From: Channallabes apus
Lineage: Eukaryota > Chordata > Actinopteri > Siluriformes > Clariidae
DNA length: 64,000 nucleotides
Assembly: GCA_030522415.1 (NCBI GenBank)
Contig: CM060113.1
Location: forward strand, 8,492,065-8,556,064
Direction of reading: 5' to 3'
A program made the translations under genes and the position numbers. This document shows, one piece after another, positions 29,661 through 42,400 of the stretch (position 1 is its first letter; each line of letters starts with the position of its first letter). The notes beneath the pieces were generated by a model, which was not told the DNA's origin, did no database searches, and saw only the letters and a program-made list of their open reading frames with translations.

Positions 29661-32600
29661 TGTTTTTTTTAAATCATACAGGCTTCTGGAAAATAGCTTA
29701 TTTTAGGATGTCTTCTAACGTTGGTTATGGACCCAGGTGAGAGTTTAGACTGAAGTACAAGAACAGTTCTTGTGTAATGTGGCCATCTGTTTATGTTCAC
29801 GTTTTCACCGTATGGTTTTACTTTTTTCTTAAATATACATCCTAATCAACGCTGAGCTCTTCCGTACTTTTGTGGTCGCAAGGAACATATTTTGAAGTCC
29901 TCTGCTTTTACCCGTACGCTGCACTTTATCATTTTTGGCAGCCCACTTTTTTACATATATACAGTATATATACTGTATATAGAGATTTTATATAAATGTA
30001 AAATGTATACTATATATAAGAAGGGTAGAAGAGTCAAATCTGGTCTAATGGTAGATGCTGATGCGTAGTTAAACTACTACCACATGTGCAGCTTGTAAAC
30101 TTTAAAAATTAGCTGGGATACCAAATTCACCATCTTAAAATTTGGTAACGTCTCTCAGGACACGATGAAAAATTTTTTTTTCCCATTTGTTCTCTCCGCT
30201 CTTTCTCAATACAGCTGTCACTCACAACGAGCAGTACCGGTTGTGGCAGGAAGGAAAGATGGCAAGCTCCGGTGTAAAGAGTTTTGCTGAGCTTGGTGTC
30301 ACGGTTGAGCTGGTAAAAGAGGCAAGAGAATCAAGGAGGAGGAGGATGGTGGGCGCCATGTATCGCACAGCAGGGATCCCAACTGGAGTCGGCCACAGCT
30401 CCACCGAGCTCGTACTGCAGCCCAGGAACCCACTGGTACTTAACACTATCCTTTACTTTCATTTACAGGATGTTTACCTATAACGAAAGTCTGAGGGTGA
30501 CTGCTGAAATCTGTGAGTTACTTTTTGTAGAATGCTCATTCAAACATGAGGACTAAAGCAGTATAATTTGCTTGCTTAGAGATACTTAATGAAAAAGCAA
30601 GAATTAGTATTTACACTCACCAGTGACTTCATTACGCACACCTGTTCAACTGCTCATGAACGAAATATCTAATCGGTCAATCCATGTGGAAACAACTCAA
30701 AGCATTTACGCACGTAAGTATGATCAAGAAGATCTGCTTACATTCAAAACCGACCATCAGAATTGGAAAGAAAAGGCATTTTAAGTGACTTTGAACGTGG
30801 CATGGTTGTTGTGCCAGATGGACTGGTCTGTGTATTTCTGAAACTGCTAATCTACTGGGATTTACACACACAACCATTTTCAGGGTTTATAGGGAATGGT
30901 CTGAAAAAGAGAAAGTATCCAGTCAGTGGCAGTTGTCTGGGCAAAAATGCCTTGTTGGTGCCAGAGGCTGGCGGAGAATGGACAGACTGGTTCAGGCTGA
31001 TAGAAAGGCAACAGTAAGCCAAATAACATTTCATTACAACCGAGGTATGTTGAAAAACATCTCTTTGAAATTTTTGAAAAACTTTGAAGCATATGAATAT
31101 CCCAGCTAAGAACTGGTAACTGATGCTACAATTCGCTTGGGCTCACCAAAATTGGACAATAGAAAATTGCCTGGTCCGATGTGTCTCAATTTCTGCTGCA
31201 ACATTCAGATGGTCGGGTCAGAATTTGGTCTAAACAACATGAAAGCATGGATACATCCTGCCTTGTATTAACGGTTCAGGCTGCTGGTAGTGTGGGAGAT
31301 GTTTTAATTGGCACACTCTAGACCACTTGTCTAGTACCAAATGAGCATTGTTTAAAAGCAACAGCCTAAGTGAGCATTGGTGGCTCAGTGGTACTGTACG
31401 TCTCTCGTCACCAAGGCAGAAGGCCTGGGTTCGATTCCCAACCAATGCCCATACCCCGGCCACTAGATGCACAGCTGGTCCCAAGCATACGGTAGATAAA
31501 ATGGGAGGGTTGTGTCCAGAAGGGTATTCAGCGTAAAAAACTTTTGCCAAGTTGTGTGTGGATCAGATGGTCCGCAGTGGCGACTCCTTGGCGGGAGCAG
31601 CTGAAAGAGAAAAAAAAACAACAGCAACTATCAGAGTACTGTCACCATGTCACAAATCTAACATTATCTATAACTGGTTTTCCTGGACAATGAGTTCACG
31701 GTACTCAAATGGCCTCCACAGTCATCAGATCTCCATCGCATTTGGGGTACGTACTGTATGTTGTAACGGCAGATTTGATCATGGATGTGCAGCCGACAAA
31801 TCTGCAGCAGCTGCATAATGCTGTCATGCCAACCAAAATCTCTAAGGCAAAATGGTGGCTCAACCCAGTTCTAGCAAGGTGTTCGTAATGAAGTGAGACT
31901 ACGTTGCCATTGTGGATAGATAACTTCTTCAACCCATGGTGGAAGAGCTGTCCAGGTGGCTGCATCGTTAAACTGCTAGGAGCTGTCATCAAGCACGCAT
32001 TAAACAATCTAACAGATTTAAGTTTGATCTGTTTAATATGTTTTGCTAACAGTTCGTAGTTAATTGTAAAATAAAATAAAGCAAATCCTCCTGTATTCTT
32101 GAGATAAAAATTGTTCTCCAGGGAGTCTTGGGTTACATATCCCGTTTTTAAAGTGGGTGCTATTTGGAACTATTTCTGATGGGGAATTCCTTACATATGG
32201 GTTCCCCAGTGAGACAAACCGAAAAAATCATTTAGACTGCTTGAGAGTCTATGAGTGGATTTAGTCATGGTTTGGGTTTGATCCTGTTTAATGAAATTCA
32301 TACTACAAGGTAGGTCAGCTGTGTTTAGTCGCTTGCTTCAGGACCAAAGTGGCAATTTAATGTTGCGGGGAGGTTTTCCGTTTGGAAACTAACAACTGAG
32401 AAAAAGGTTCAGAAAAGGTTCAAAGTACAACATCAAATGCTGGAGGAATCCTTTTTAAGACGCCAGATTAGTGTTCGGACCATCAGCTAAACTCAAGAAT
32501 GCACAAAGTTGCCCGTATCAAGGCCAAAACCCAGAGAATGTCTCTACAGCTAGAAATAACTACTGGTTTATAGAACTTTCAAATCAGAACCTTTTCTTTG

Positions 32601-33446
32601 CCTTATTCACTCCAGAGCAGCCTCTTCGGCTTGTCATAAAACTGAAGAATGAGACGAATTTCTTCCTCGGATCTTTCTTCTGTGGTTTACTTGCCTTCCA
32701 TTTTGGCTTTCCAGTGACTCTTGGCTACAGATGGGTTATTACTCGAAGGGATGCTTAGACGCAGGGGCTAAAGCAAGCATGACGGGAATTGGTGACCTAC
32801 ATATCTTTATTACTCGGGCATGATTTTCAGACGGCACCAAAGCAGGACACTGTTTCTCTCAGACACATGCCTGGCATTGCTAGAGGGTTTTAAGTGACAG
32901 CGACTGGTCACGTGACCTATCAGCAGGATATGCACTACTTTTAGACCCTCTGGGAAGGTTAGGGCGGCAGTGGAGTTGGAACACCCATCAGCTTCTGTGT
33001 GGCGGGACGAGGGGGAATGATTGGGCATGTGTGTATGTTGGGAAGCTATTATCGAGACATATGAGTAGAAATGAACAAGGCCTGGGCCACAACACCTGTT
33101 GAGTGTGCTTGAGCTGGTGTTGGTCTCCCGAGCTCTCAGCTCAGCAATACTGTCCGTGCTGCATGCAGGAACATGTCATTCGACACACTTGGCAGTTGGC
33201 AATTCATGGCCGCTTATCAAGAGCACAGATTGGACCTCTGTTTTTGTTTTACTTTATACTTCCAGGAAATGAAAAGAGCAGGTCATTGAGGACATAACAG
33301 TCAGCTCAGCGCAGCGTTACTCTGAAGACTTGGCTGCTCCATCAGTTTGAACAATGTGATCGCTGGTTCTAATATTAGAAGGGAGGCTAAAATCAAATCT
33401 ATCAACAGCTTGACAATGAAAAGCATGAGAATGACGTGGAGCAGGA

Positions 33447-33481
<35 letters not shown>

Positions 33482-36400
33482 AAACGTACAGCTGATTTCA
33501 ATTGTTTTAAGTGTTTCAAGCCTGTAATGCTCTACTGGTTTCATGCTGTGTTTCCTCCGCAAGCTGCAATCATTTTGTTCAAACAAACAAACAAAAAAAA
33601 CCCTACTAAACTTAAGGATCTTTCCCCTGACCTTTTGTGCAATTTGGACAGTGGGTGCTTTTAGTTTCTCCTTTAAAGGCATTTCAGGGGCAAAAAAAAT
33701 CATAATGGAATACATAATCCGTTATGTTAGTTCAATTTACGGATATATTTTATATGCACTGTGGCATAGCGGTTAGTGCTGTGGTTAGTGCACCTCCGGG
33801 TCGAGGGTTCGACTCCCACCTCGGATCTGTGACTGTGGAGTTTGCATGCTCTGCCCGTGCTGGGTGGGTTTCCTCTCACAGTCCAAAGACATGCATATTC
33901 TTAAATTTGGCTTTTCCAAATTGTCCGTATTGTGTGTCCCCTGTGATGGATTGGCACCCTGTCCAGGGTGTACCATGCCTCGTGCCCTAAGTCTCCTGGA
34001 ATAGGCTTCAGGCCCCCGGGACCCTGTATACAAGATAAATGGCATAAAAGAAGAATGAATTAATGAATTTTATACAGTATGTTTCTTCTAAATTGGTGAT
34101 GAATTTGGAATTTTGACTAAGTTTAGTTTTTTTTTAAACTCCGGCTACCATCCTAAACAAAATAACTCGCACTGTAACATCATGTAATATAGGTCACGCT
34201 GTAACACACAGCAGCTTGCAGCGCTACCGCGTCGACTCCCGCGTTGTCTACTGCTTGTTTACGTTGCCATGCACTTTCATGTTTTTCGTTCATCTCTTGT
34301 TTCTTCCCATGTCTTGTTCCTGGTTGTCTCTCTAATGTGTCATGATTACTTTCACCTGTTCTCCAATTGCCCCCTGATTAGTTTTTGTATTTAGATCCTC
34401 GTGAGTCTTTGTTCTGCGGATGAAGCATATGCCCTGTGTTTATTCTACCGGCCAGTACCAAACCTCGAGCCCTGTTTCATTTATGTGGTTTTGATCCTGT
34501 TTCTGCTTTTCTCGTCTTGTTACTGCTGTTCGTTGATCACCTGACCTACTTCCTGTCCATGATTCTGAACTTTGTTCAAGAACCTTTGTTAACCTAGACC
34601 TGCTCCGTCATCTGAATCTGTGACTGAATACTTAGTCAACAGATGGAGACATCACCATAATCTGCATTCTACCTGATCCAGTTCCACCAATCTATACTAA
34701 CAGACAATCAGGACTACTATGAGGGCACTGAGTTCACTCCTGGTGGATTCTTGCAGTATAAACCAATTTTATTTGGTATTTGGCAGATCCAAGAAAAGTG
34801 AAAGCTGAGGTTCATGTTGTCCAAGGTTATTCCTGAGCATGCCAGTGGGCTAAGAACCTGGTCGCTTAAAGAGACCCAAGCCACTGACTCTGGTGAGACC
34901 GTCATTGCTCTATCACCAGACTCTACCTTATTCCAATACTTGTTGTGAGTGTTGTTGTTGATATTATTATTGCTTTCTAACTGAATGAAGCCTTGCTGTT
35001 CGTTGAACCTGTGGTCACCAGTCTCTACAGCTGGCTGCAGCAGTCTAGAGCTCTTCAGCAGATCACTGGAGCAGCCTGAAGGTCTCTCTTGCTTCAAATG
35101 CTGTTGTCATACCGACAAAAAGGAAAATATGATTCCAGAGCTAAAAGCCTACAAATCAGTCTCTTTAACATCAGTGTTAATAAATACTTTTGAGAAGTTA
35201 AAGATTTCCGGTTGGCCTGTGAATGAACAATGTCTCAACATGGGACTTTATTATCGCCTTCAGCACCTTGACCACAGGTGATATAAGGTGGTACCACCTT
35301 GACCTGTGGTACCTTGTTGTGAACTTTTATGACAATTTCCAGAGAAAGAAAAAAGTTTAATTTGCACTAACTACATCCAACATTCAAACAAACAAAAAGA
35401 GACCAGCTTGATTTAGCTCAGCGGGACTGCAGAAGCTTGTTATTAGTCTGAGCTGGACTTGGAATGGGACCAGAGTAACAAAGGCTACCATCAGTAACAC
35501 ACTGCACCTCCAGGGACTTAAATCCTGCAGTGCCAGACGTGTCCCCCTGCTTAAGCCAGTACATGTCCAGGCCTGTCTGAAGTTTGCTAGAGAGAATTTG
35601 GATGATCCAGAAGAGGATCGGGAGAATGTTATATGGTCAGATGAAATCAAAATAGAACTTGGAGGAGGAAGAATGCTGAGTTGCATCCAGAGAACACCAT
35701 ACCTACTGTGAAGCATGGGGGTGGAAACATCATGCTTTGCAGCTGTTCTTCTGCAAAGGAAGCAGGACGACTGATCCGTGTAAAGGAAAGAATGAATAGG
35801 GCCAGGTATCGTGAGATTTTGAGTGAAAACCTCAACTTCAATCAGCAAGGGCATTGAAGATGAAACATGGCTGGGTCATCAACAGGAAGTGGGAGAACTT
35901 GCACAATTGGTGGCTGACTAAATACTTATAGTAATACGTACTTAGTATATTTAGTATTACTGTCTTGTTTGGTTCAGACACCGAATCAGGCAAATGAAGA
36001 CTTGAGCAGAGAGTAGGGAGTGCAATTGTTCTGCTATAGTGCAAGATACTACTTGCTACTTCTATTTTGCAACCTACCTTTACTGATTTGCACATGCAAT
36101 ACTGTTGGTGATATGAGCCCAGAATATGTTTTTATTGTTCTATTTTATCTTTCAAGCTCCGTGCACCCATACTTGTCTTAAATGTTGTACCCCAAGGTGG
36201 CATGGCGATCAGAACTGTTTCCTTGAACCTCCAGGGTGGAGGGTTTGATTCCCGCCTTGGGTCTGTGCACATGGAGTTTGTTCTTCCCATGCTTGGTGGG
36301 TTTCCTCAGGGTCTTCGGTTTCCTCCCACATTCCAACGACATGCTGATTGCCATTCCCAAATTTCCTGTATTATGTATCCTCTGTAATGGATTGGCACTT

Positions 36401-39400
36401 TGTCCAGGGTGGACCTCGCCTTGTGCCCTAAGTCTCCTGGGATCAGCTCCAGGCCAAACGCAGATCTAGCAAGGGTTTCAACATGTGTAATCGCCTGACA
36501 TCAGTCACTGATAGTCTACATTAATCTACAGTTTGGTTTTGGAAGAAATCAGCGCTTCGTTATGAAACCAAACCCTGATATCTTTTCATCTTTGAAAGAA
36601 TTAGCCATGCCAACTGGTTTATATCAGTCTTACCTACCCTACTCACACAGTATCACTTTCTCTACAGGGAAGTGCATTACTGGTGCAAAGCTCATATTAG
36701 ATCATCATCTTTGACTGGACTGGCTTTCACTCAGCCAACCACATAATGGCAGGGTGAGGGCTGGAATATCAATAGATGGATTTAGTTTAGAGAGCCCCAT
36801 GAGCCACAATTACACAAACACTTAAGATGAATGGGGACATAAAAAAATCGCAGCTAGTAAATATTTATATGCAGGAACTATGTGTGATGCCAAAGTAAAT
36901 GGTAAGATTTTCGCAGAGTTTCTGTGAATTTACGGTTGTTTTGGTGGTTAGGGTGTTTGTTCAACATTTCTGACACTTTAAGGTTGTTGAGGAAATGGAA
37001 GAAAAATATCAAGTGCGCGTCATGGGTTTTTGATTGTGTGCGTGCAAGTGTGTGAGGCCTCAGACCGATGTCCATCAGCTGAACTGTGCTGCAGACTGAT
37101 GTAACCACACTGGCTTTGCGTGCCAGCCAAACTGTTATAGCAGGATGCATTCCTGGAAAAGCCACAGTGCTAGAAAAAGAGGAGGCGGAGGACAGGATAG
37201 CGAAGACATGGAGGAGAAGAAGGAAGTGTAAAACAAGTCTGACTCCAGAAGGACTGCTTCTCCGCTGAGATTCATTGATCAAAAAAGAAAAAGAAAAAAA
37301 AAAGTTGAAACTGTGCTCTGGTGTGTGCGTCATTAACAACCGCCAAATGAAAGATCGGTTTCGTACTAATGGCTTTCCTAATGTCGCCGGTAATCTAATA
37401 GGAATTTAAGACGAAATTTGAATAATAACAGAGGCTGTGGGTTTTGACTGGATGCCTCGTCATGGACTCGGAGTAACCCCGGCTACCTCATGAATTAATA
37501 ACCATTTGATTTCGGTACCGGTGCCATTATTAATCAGTAAAGTCTGCTCATTTTGTTGCACTTATCCACCAAGATCTGCTCAAGAACGTTGGCTATATAA
37601 CAACTTCTGTTCTAATCTTCAAATAAACCTGTCCCTCCGGATTTTGTGTGAGTAAGCGATATATAACGAGCGCATGCATGTGTTTTGACCGAGGGCTTTT
37701 CCTACATTAGGTCATAGCCCAACAGGAAACATTCATCACCACATTAAGAAAGAAAAAACGTCAGCATAACAAACACTGGAAACTACTGGGAATGGTCTTT
37801 AAGAGATGTTTCAGATGTGAATTACGAAGTCAATTGCTCTAACATCGCAGGGCATATGCAGGACAGAAAGTACATTGCCAGAATGAAAAGCTGCATCGAT
37901 GTGTATGCCTGTGTCTCTGCTCATGTTGCATTCTCTCACACAGCTCTCCTTGATGGTGAAAGTGATTCCCAGTCCTGATTGGTTTGTCGGGGTGGACAGC
38001 TTAAACCTGTGTGAAGATGGGCAATGGAAAGAGGAAGTGACTTTCGACCTGCACCCGTTTGATGCTGGGACGGACAGCGGTTTCACTTTTTCCTCGCCCA
38101 ATTTTCCCACGATGCCCCCTGAGAACATTACAATGGTGAGCATTACAATGGTCATTCATCTTGTACAGTATATAACAATAGTCCTATAAACTGTAGCTAG
38201 AACATAGAGAATTATGGAGCATTTTGGTTTCAAGAAGCATGCAGTGTGCAAAATCCATAAATGATATTTTGGAGTGCAATTATTGCACGAAAGTGATAAC
38301 AAAATCAATTCTCGTTCTTAAGTAGGTCATTGGTATGAGTCTGGCTCGATGCTTTATCGAGCAAACTGAACTATCTGTACCGATCCAGGCTAAGTGTACT
38401 GGGATCAGCCCAGAGTGAACTATGGCTTATGTGCCCGTCTTTATTCCAACACAGACACTACAAGTATATGCTAAATGTATGATCATCAGTGTTTGCAATA
38501 TAGTTGTTATAACTTCTCACTATACAAGCTATAGTTCATTCAGTTTAGTTCATTATCGTCCATGTAGAAAATTAAGTTTGCTCAAATACATTCAGGTCCG
38601 GGGGTGGTGTAGTGGTTAGCACTGTTGTCTTGCACCTCCAGGGTCTGGGTTTGATTCCCAGCCAAAGTCAATGGTGTGTGCATGGAGTTTACATGTTCTC
38701 ACCGTGCTTGGTGGGTTTCCTCCCACAGTCCAAAAACCTGCAGATTTCGTTCCCAAATTGTCCGTAGTGTGTGAGTGTTTATATGTATGTATGTGTGTGT
38801 GTGCCCTGCAATTAATTGGCACCCTGTCCAGGGTATTCCCCACCTCATGCCCTAAGTCTCCTGGGATAGGCTCCAGGCCCCTGTGACCCTGTACACAGGA
38901 TAAAGCAGTACAGATGATGAAACGAGACAAACATTACAAACATTTCTGTCTAATCAAGCAGATAAAAGGTCTGGAGGTTGTCCTGAATGTTACATTTGCA
39001 TTTGGTACCTGTTCACTTGAACTTTCAATATGAGGTCCAAAAGGCTGTTTATGCAAGTGATGGTGGCTGTTATTAGGCTGAAAAAAAAATCAGAGAGATT
39101 GCAAAAACATTGGGAGTTGCCAATACAACCGTTTGGAACATTCTTAAGAAGAAAGAATTAACTGGCAAGATCAGGGACATCAAAAATGCCTGGAAGACCA
39201 CAGAGGACAACTAAAGTGGATGACTGCAGAAACATCTATCCAAGCTAAGAACACTCTTGAGGAGGTGGGTGTATCATTGTCTACTAGTCAAGAGAGGCTT
39301 TGTGGACTAAATACAGACGCTTTACAACATGGTGCAAGCCACTGGTAATGCTCAAATTCAGGAAGGCCAGATTAGACTTATGAAATCAAAATGACCTTAT

Positions 39401-42400
39401 ACCAGAATAATGGAAAAAGGACGGAGAAACAAAAGAACAGCTTATGATCCAAAGCATACCACATCATCTGCCAAACATGGTGGAGGCAGTGTTATGGCAT
39501 TATGGCTGCCAGTGGAACCGGGTCACTGTTGTTTATTTATGACCTAACTGCAGATAAATGTAGCAGCCAAACTGCTGCCAAACTGATAGGACACCGCTTC
39601 ATATTGGAGAGGGATGATGATCCATAACATGCATTGAAACCTTCCCAAGACTAACTCAAGAACTCAAAGAACTGGGATATTCGTCACTTTCTAAGTCAGT
39701 TGCTTGATCTCAACCCAATGGTGTGCTTTCATTTACTGAAGACAAGACTGAAGGCAGAAAGACCCACAAACAAGCAGCAACTGTTGGAAGCTGCAGTAAA
39801 GGCCTGGCAAAGCACCTCGATGGAGGAAACCCAGCATTCGGTCATGTCCATGGGTTTCAGACTTCAAGCAGTTATTGACTGGAGAAGATTTCCATTCAAG
39901 TTAAAAGCAAAAAGCAATCCTTTAGACTCATCAACCTGTCTGATACTCCTTTCACCTCTAGGACATTCCTTACAAACTCCTCTTTCAGGATAACTCCTAC
40001 TCCATTTCTTTTCCTATCCACACCATGGTAAAACAACTTGAACCCTGATCCTAAGCTTCTAGCTTTGCTACCTTTCCACCTGGTCTCCTGGACACACAGG
40101 ATATCCACCTTCCTTCTCTGCATCATATCAACCAACTCTCTTCCCTTCCCTGTCATGGTCCCAACATTCAAAGTCCCTACTTTCACTCCTAAACTCTTGC
40201 CTTTCCTCTTCTCTCTCTGCTTTCAAACACGACTTCCTCCTCTCCTTTTTCGACCAATAGTAGCCCAATTTCCACCAAATTTGGCAAATGTTTTTAAGTT
40301 GGATGCCCTTCCTGACACAACCCTCTGCATTTATCCAGACTTGGGACTGGCACAAGAAGACACTGGATTGCGCCCCGCATGGTTGCATTCTTATATTTTC
40401 AAATATGTTCCTTTATTTATGAACCTCCACAATATGGCTGTCATTGTGTATGAAAATTGCTGTAACACTTGACACAGTTTTGTCCAACCCCTTGAATCGA
40501 AGCTGAAAGTCTGGAGTTCAATTGAAATTCAATGTGGTGAGGCCAAGTACCAAAGGTTTGTTCCAAAATGTACGGCTGTAACTGTATAAATAAATCAGAT
40601 TTAGATGTAATTCCCTAAAGAGCAATCCAGATGGCACCATGGGAAAGAACTTTGACAGGAAACAAAGTCATCTGGAAGCCATTCACTTCTGAGTGACATT
40701 GGATATTGGGATTATTAATCTTTACAGTGCAGTGCTGGGCTAAGGACACAAATTCTGTACTTGAGTAAGACTAAAGATACTTTAGGTAAAATAGAAATTT
40801 ACTGCAAGTAAAAGTCGAAGTTCTCACTTTACATTGGCACTTGAGTAAAGCCTTTAAATGCACGTACGTATCAAAAGTACTGAGCTCCAGTAGCCTATAA
40901 ATCATAATAAAACTCTCTCTCTCTCCCTTCCCGACTGTGAACGTGCTGCTTCGTAGCTTTCCGCCACCATCTCTGTTTCTGCTTTCAATCACCTGCTGCA
41001 TTATTAAGCATTTCACCAAGAGACGGTGAATCAGATAATTACATATAATAGTCAGCAGGTGGCAATTTTACTTCTTCAAAGTATTGCTACACATCACTCG
41101 TGTTATGGAGCTTAATGCCGTGCGCAAATGTAGTGAAGTAGAAAGTAGAGATATTTGTTGCAGGATGTAGTGGAGTAAAAGTAAAAAGTTTCGTACATAT
41201 ACTTGAAATATGTACTTAAGTACAGCAATTACGTAAACGTACTTGGTTACTTGTTGTCTGTGATGTTTTTGTTTTGTCTGTCACCACCACCTCAAGTTGC
41301 CAAGGTAGTGTTACTTTGTAGGTAGAGTTTTGCACATATTCTCTGTACATCCAGCCTTTCTGGTTTCATCCCTCCTGCCAAAATCAGGTCAGTAGGTCAA
41401 CTGGGAACTTTAAAATTGCCCCTAGGTGTGAATATGTATGTGTGTGCTTGGTGACCTGTGATAGTTTAGCTTCACATCCAGGGTGTTCCCAGGATAGGCC
41501 AAGTATCCATGAACAGGATAAATGAATGACTGTTTTTTTTCTTTGCTCCTTTTTTTTTGCTTCTTCATAACGTACAGATCACATCCCAGAACCCGAATCA
41601 TCCCGCAAACTCGTTCTATTACCCGAGGGTGCCTGAGCTCCCGCCGCTAGCCACAATCTGGCTGAAGAGACAACCTCGCTCATCCATCCGTCAACACAAC
41701 CACGTGTCTAATCACATCCTGCCTCAACTCAGCAAAGCCGCGCAATTTACAGGTCAGAATAAACACACACATGACCCTCGTGCCCTGTGAATTGAGGCGG
41801 GGTCGTCCTCAAAGACATCACTCGCACCGTCAGGAGGGAAACGTTTCCTCCTGGGTTTGAGCAATTTGACGTAAACCATGCTAGTTCCTGGCATCCACAT
41901 CATAACACAGCTACGAGTTAGGCTAGGTAATTGATCACGGAAAGGATTTCGGGTTGCTGTTACTCGTTAGCAGCGTTTATCTCATAAAGCCAGTGTAAAA
42001 CGCGCAATATTTATACAACAAAATGCCTTTAAGTACATACATGGTAATTGGACAATTGTGTAAAATTGCCCCTCCGATTAGGGTCCTGCGGAGAATCAGC
42101 AGCAAACATTTGGAATTCGTTTCGTGGGTTTGGACGAGTCGCCATGTCAGCACAAACGAAATTGTGTTGACTCTTGTTTGGCTTGTTTAGAACCCTGTTG
42201 TTTAGCTCATGAGATTTTTTTTTTTAATCCATGGAGTTTTAATTTGAATTAGTTTAAGCAAAAAATATGCTGATGAGGCTAACGATTACTGTAATACAGC
42301 CCAGATGGCATTTTCCAATTGGTCATTTCGTTGCCAGAGTCTTTAATTCCCTGCTTGTTTACTGTTTAAAACCGTTGCTTCAGTAAATAATCTCACCTGG

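Larger units (their letters stand above)
30436..37943. other. spon2 intron between coding exons 2 and 3 (7.5 kb)
   Basis: The largest spon2 intron inside the coding region, filled with transposon remnants listed separately (Tc1-like copies, SINEs, LTR-like DNA). The stretches 32000-33750 and 36470-37940 hold no gene or named repeat that I can support, apart from a (CA)n tract at 33450-33477. Confidence 0.6.
38136..41577. other. spon2 intron between coding exons 3 and 4 (3.4 kb)
   Basis: Carries a SINE, a Tc1-like remnant with a nested RTE LINE, a MITE and a SINE 3' end, each listed. Little unique sequence remains outside 38136-38590. Confidence 0.6.
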
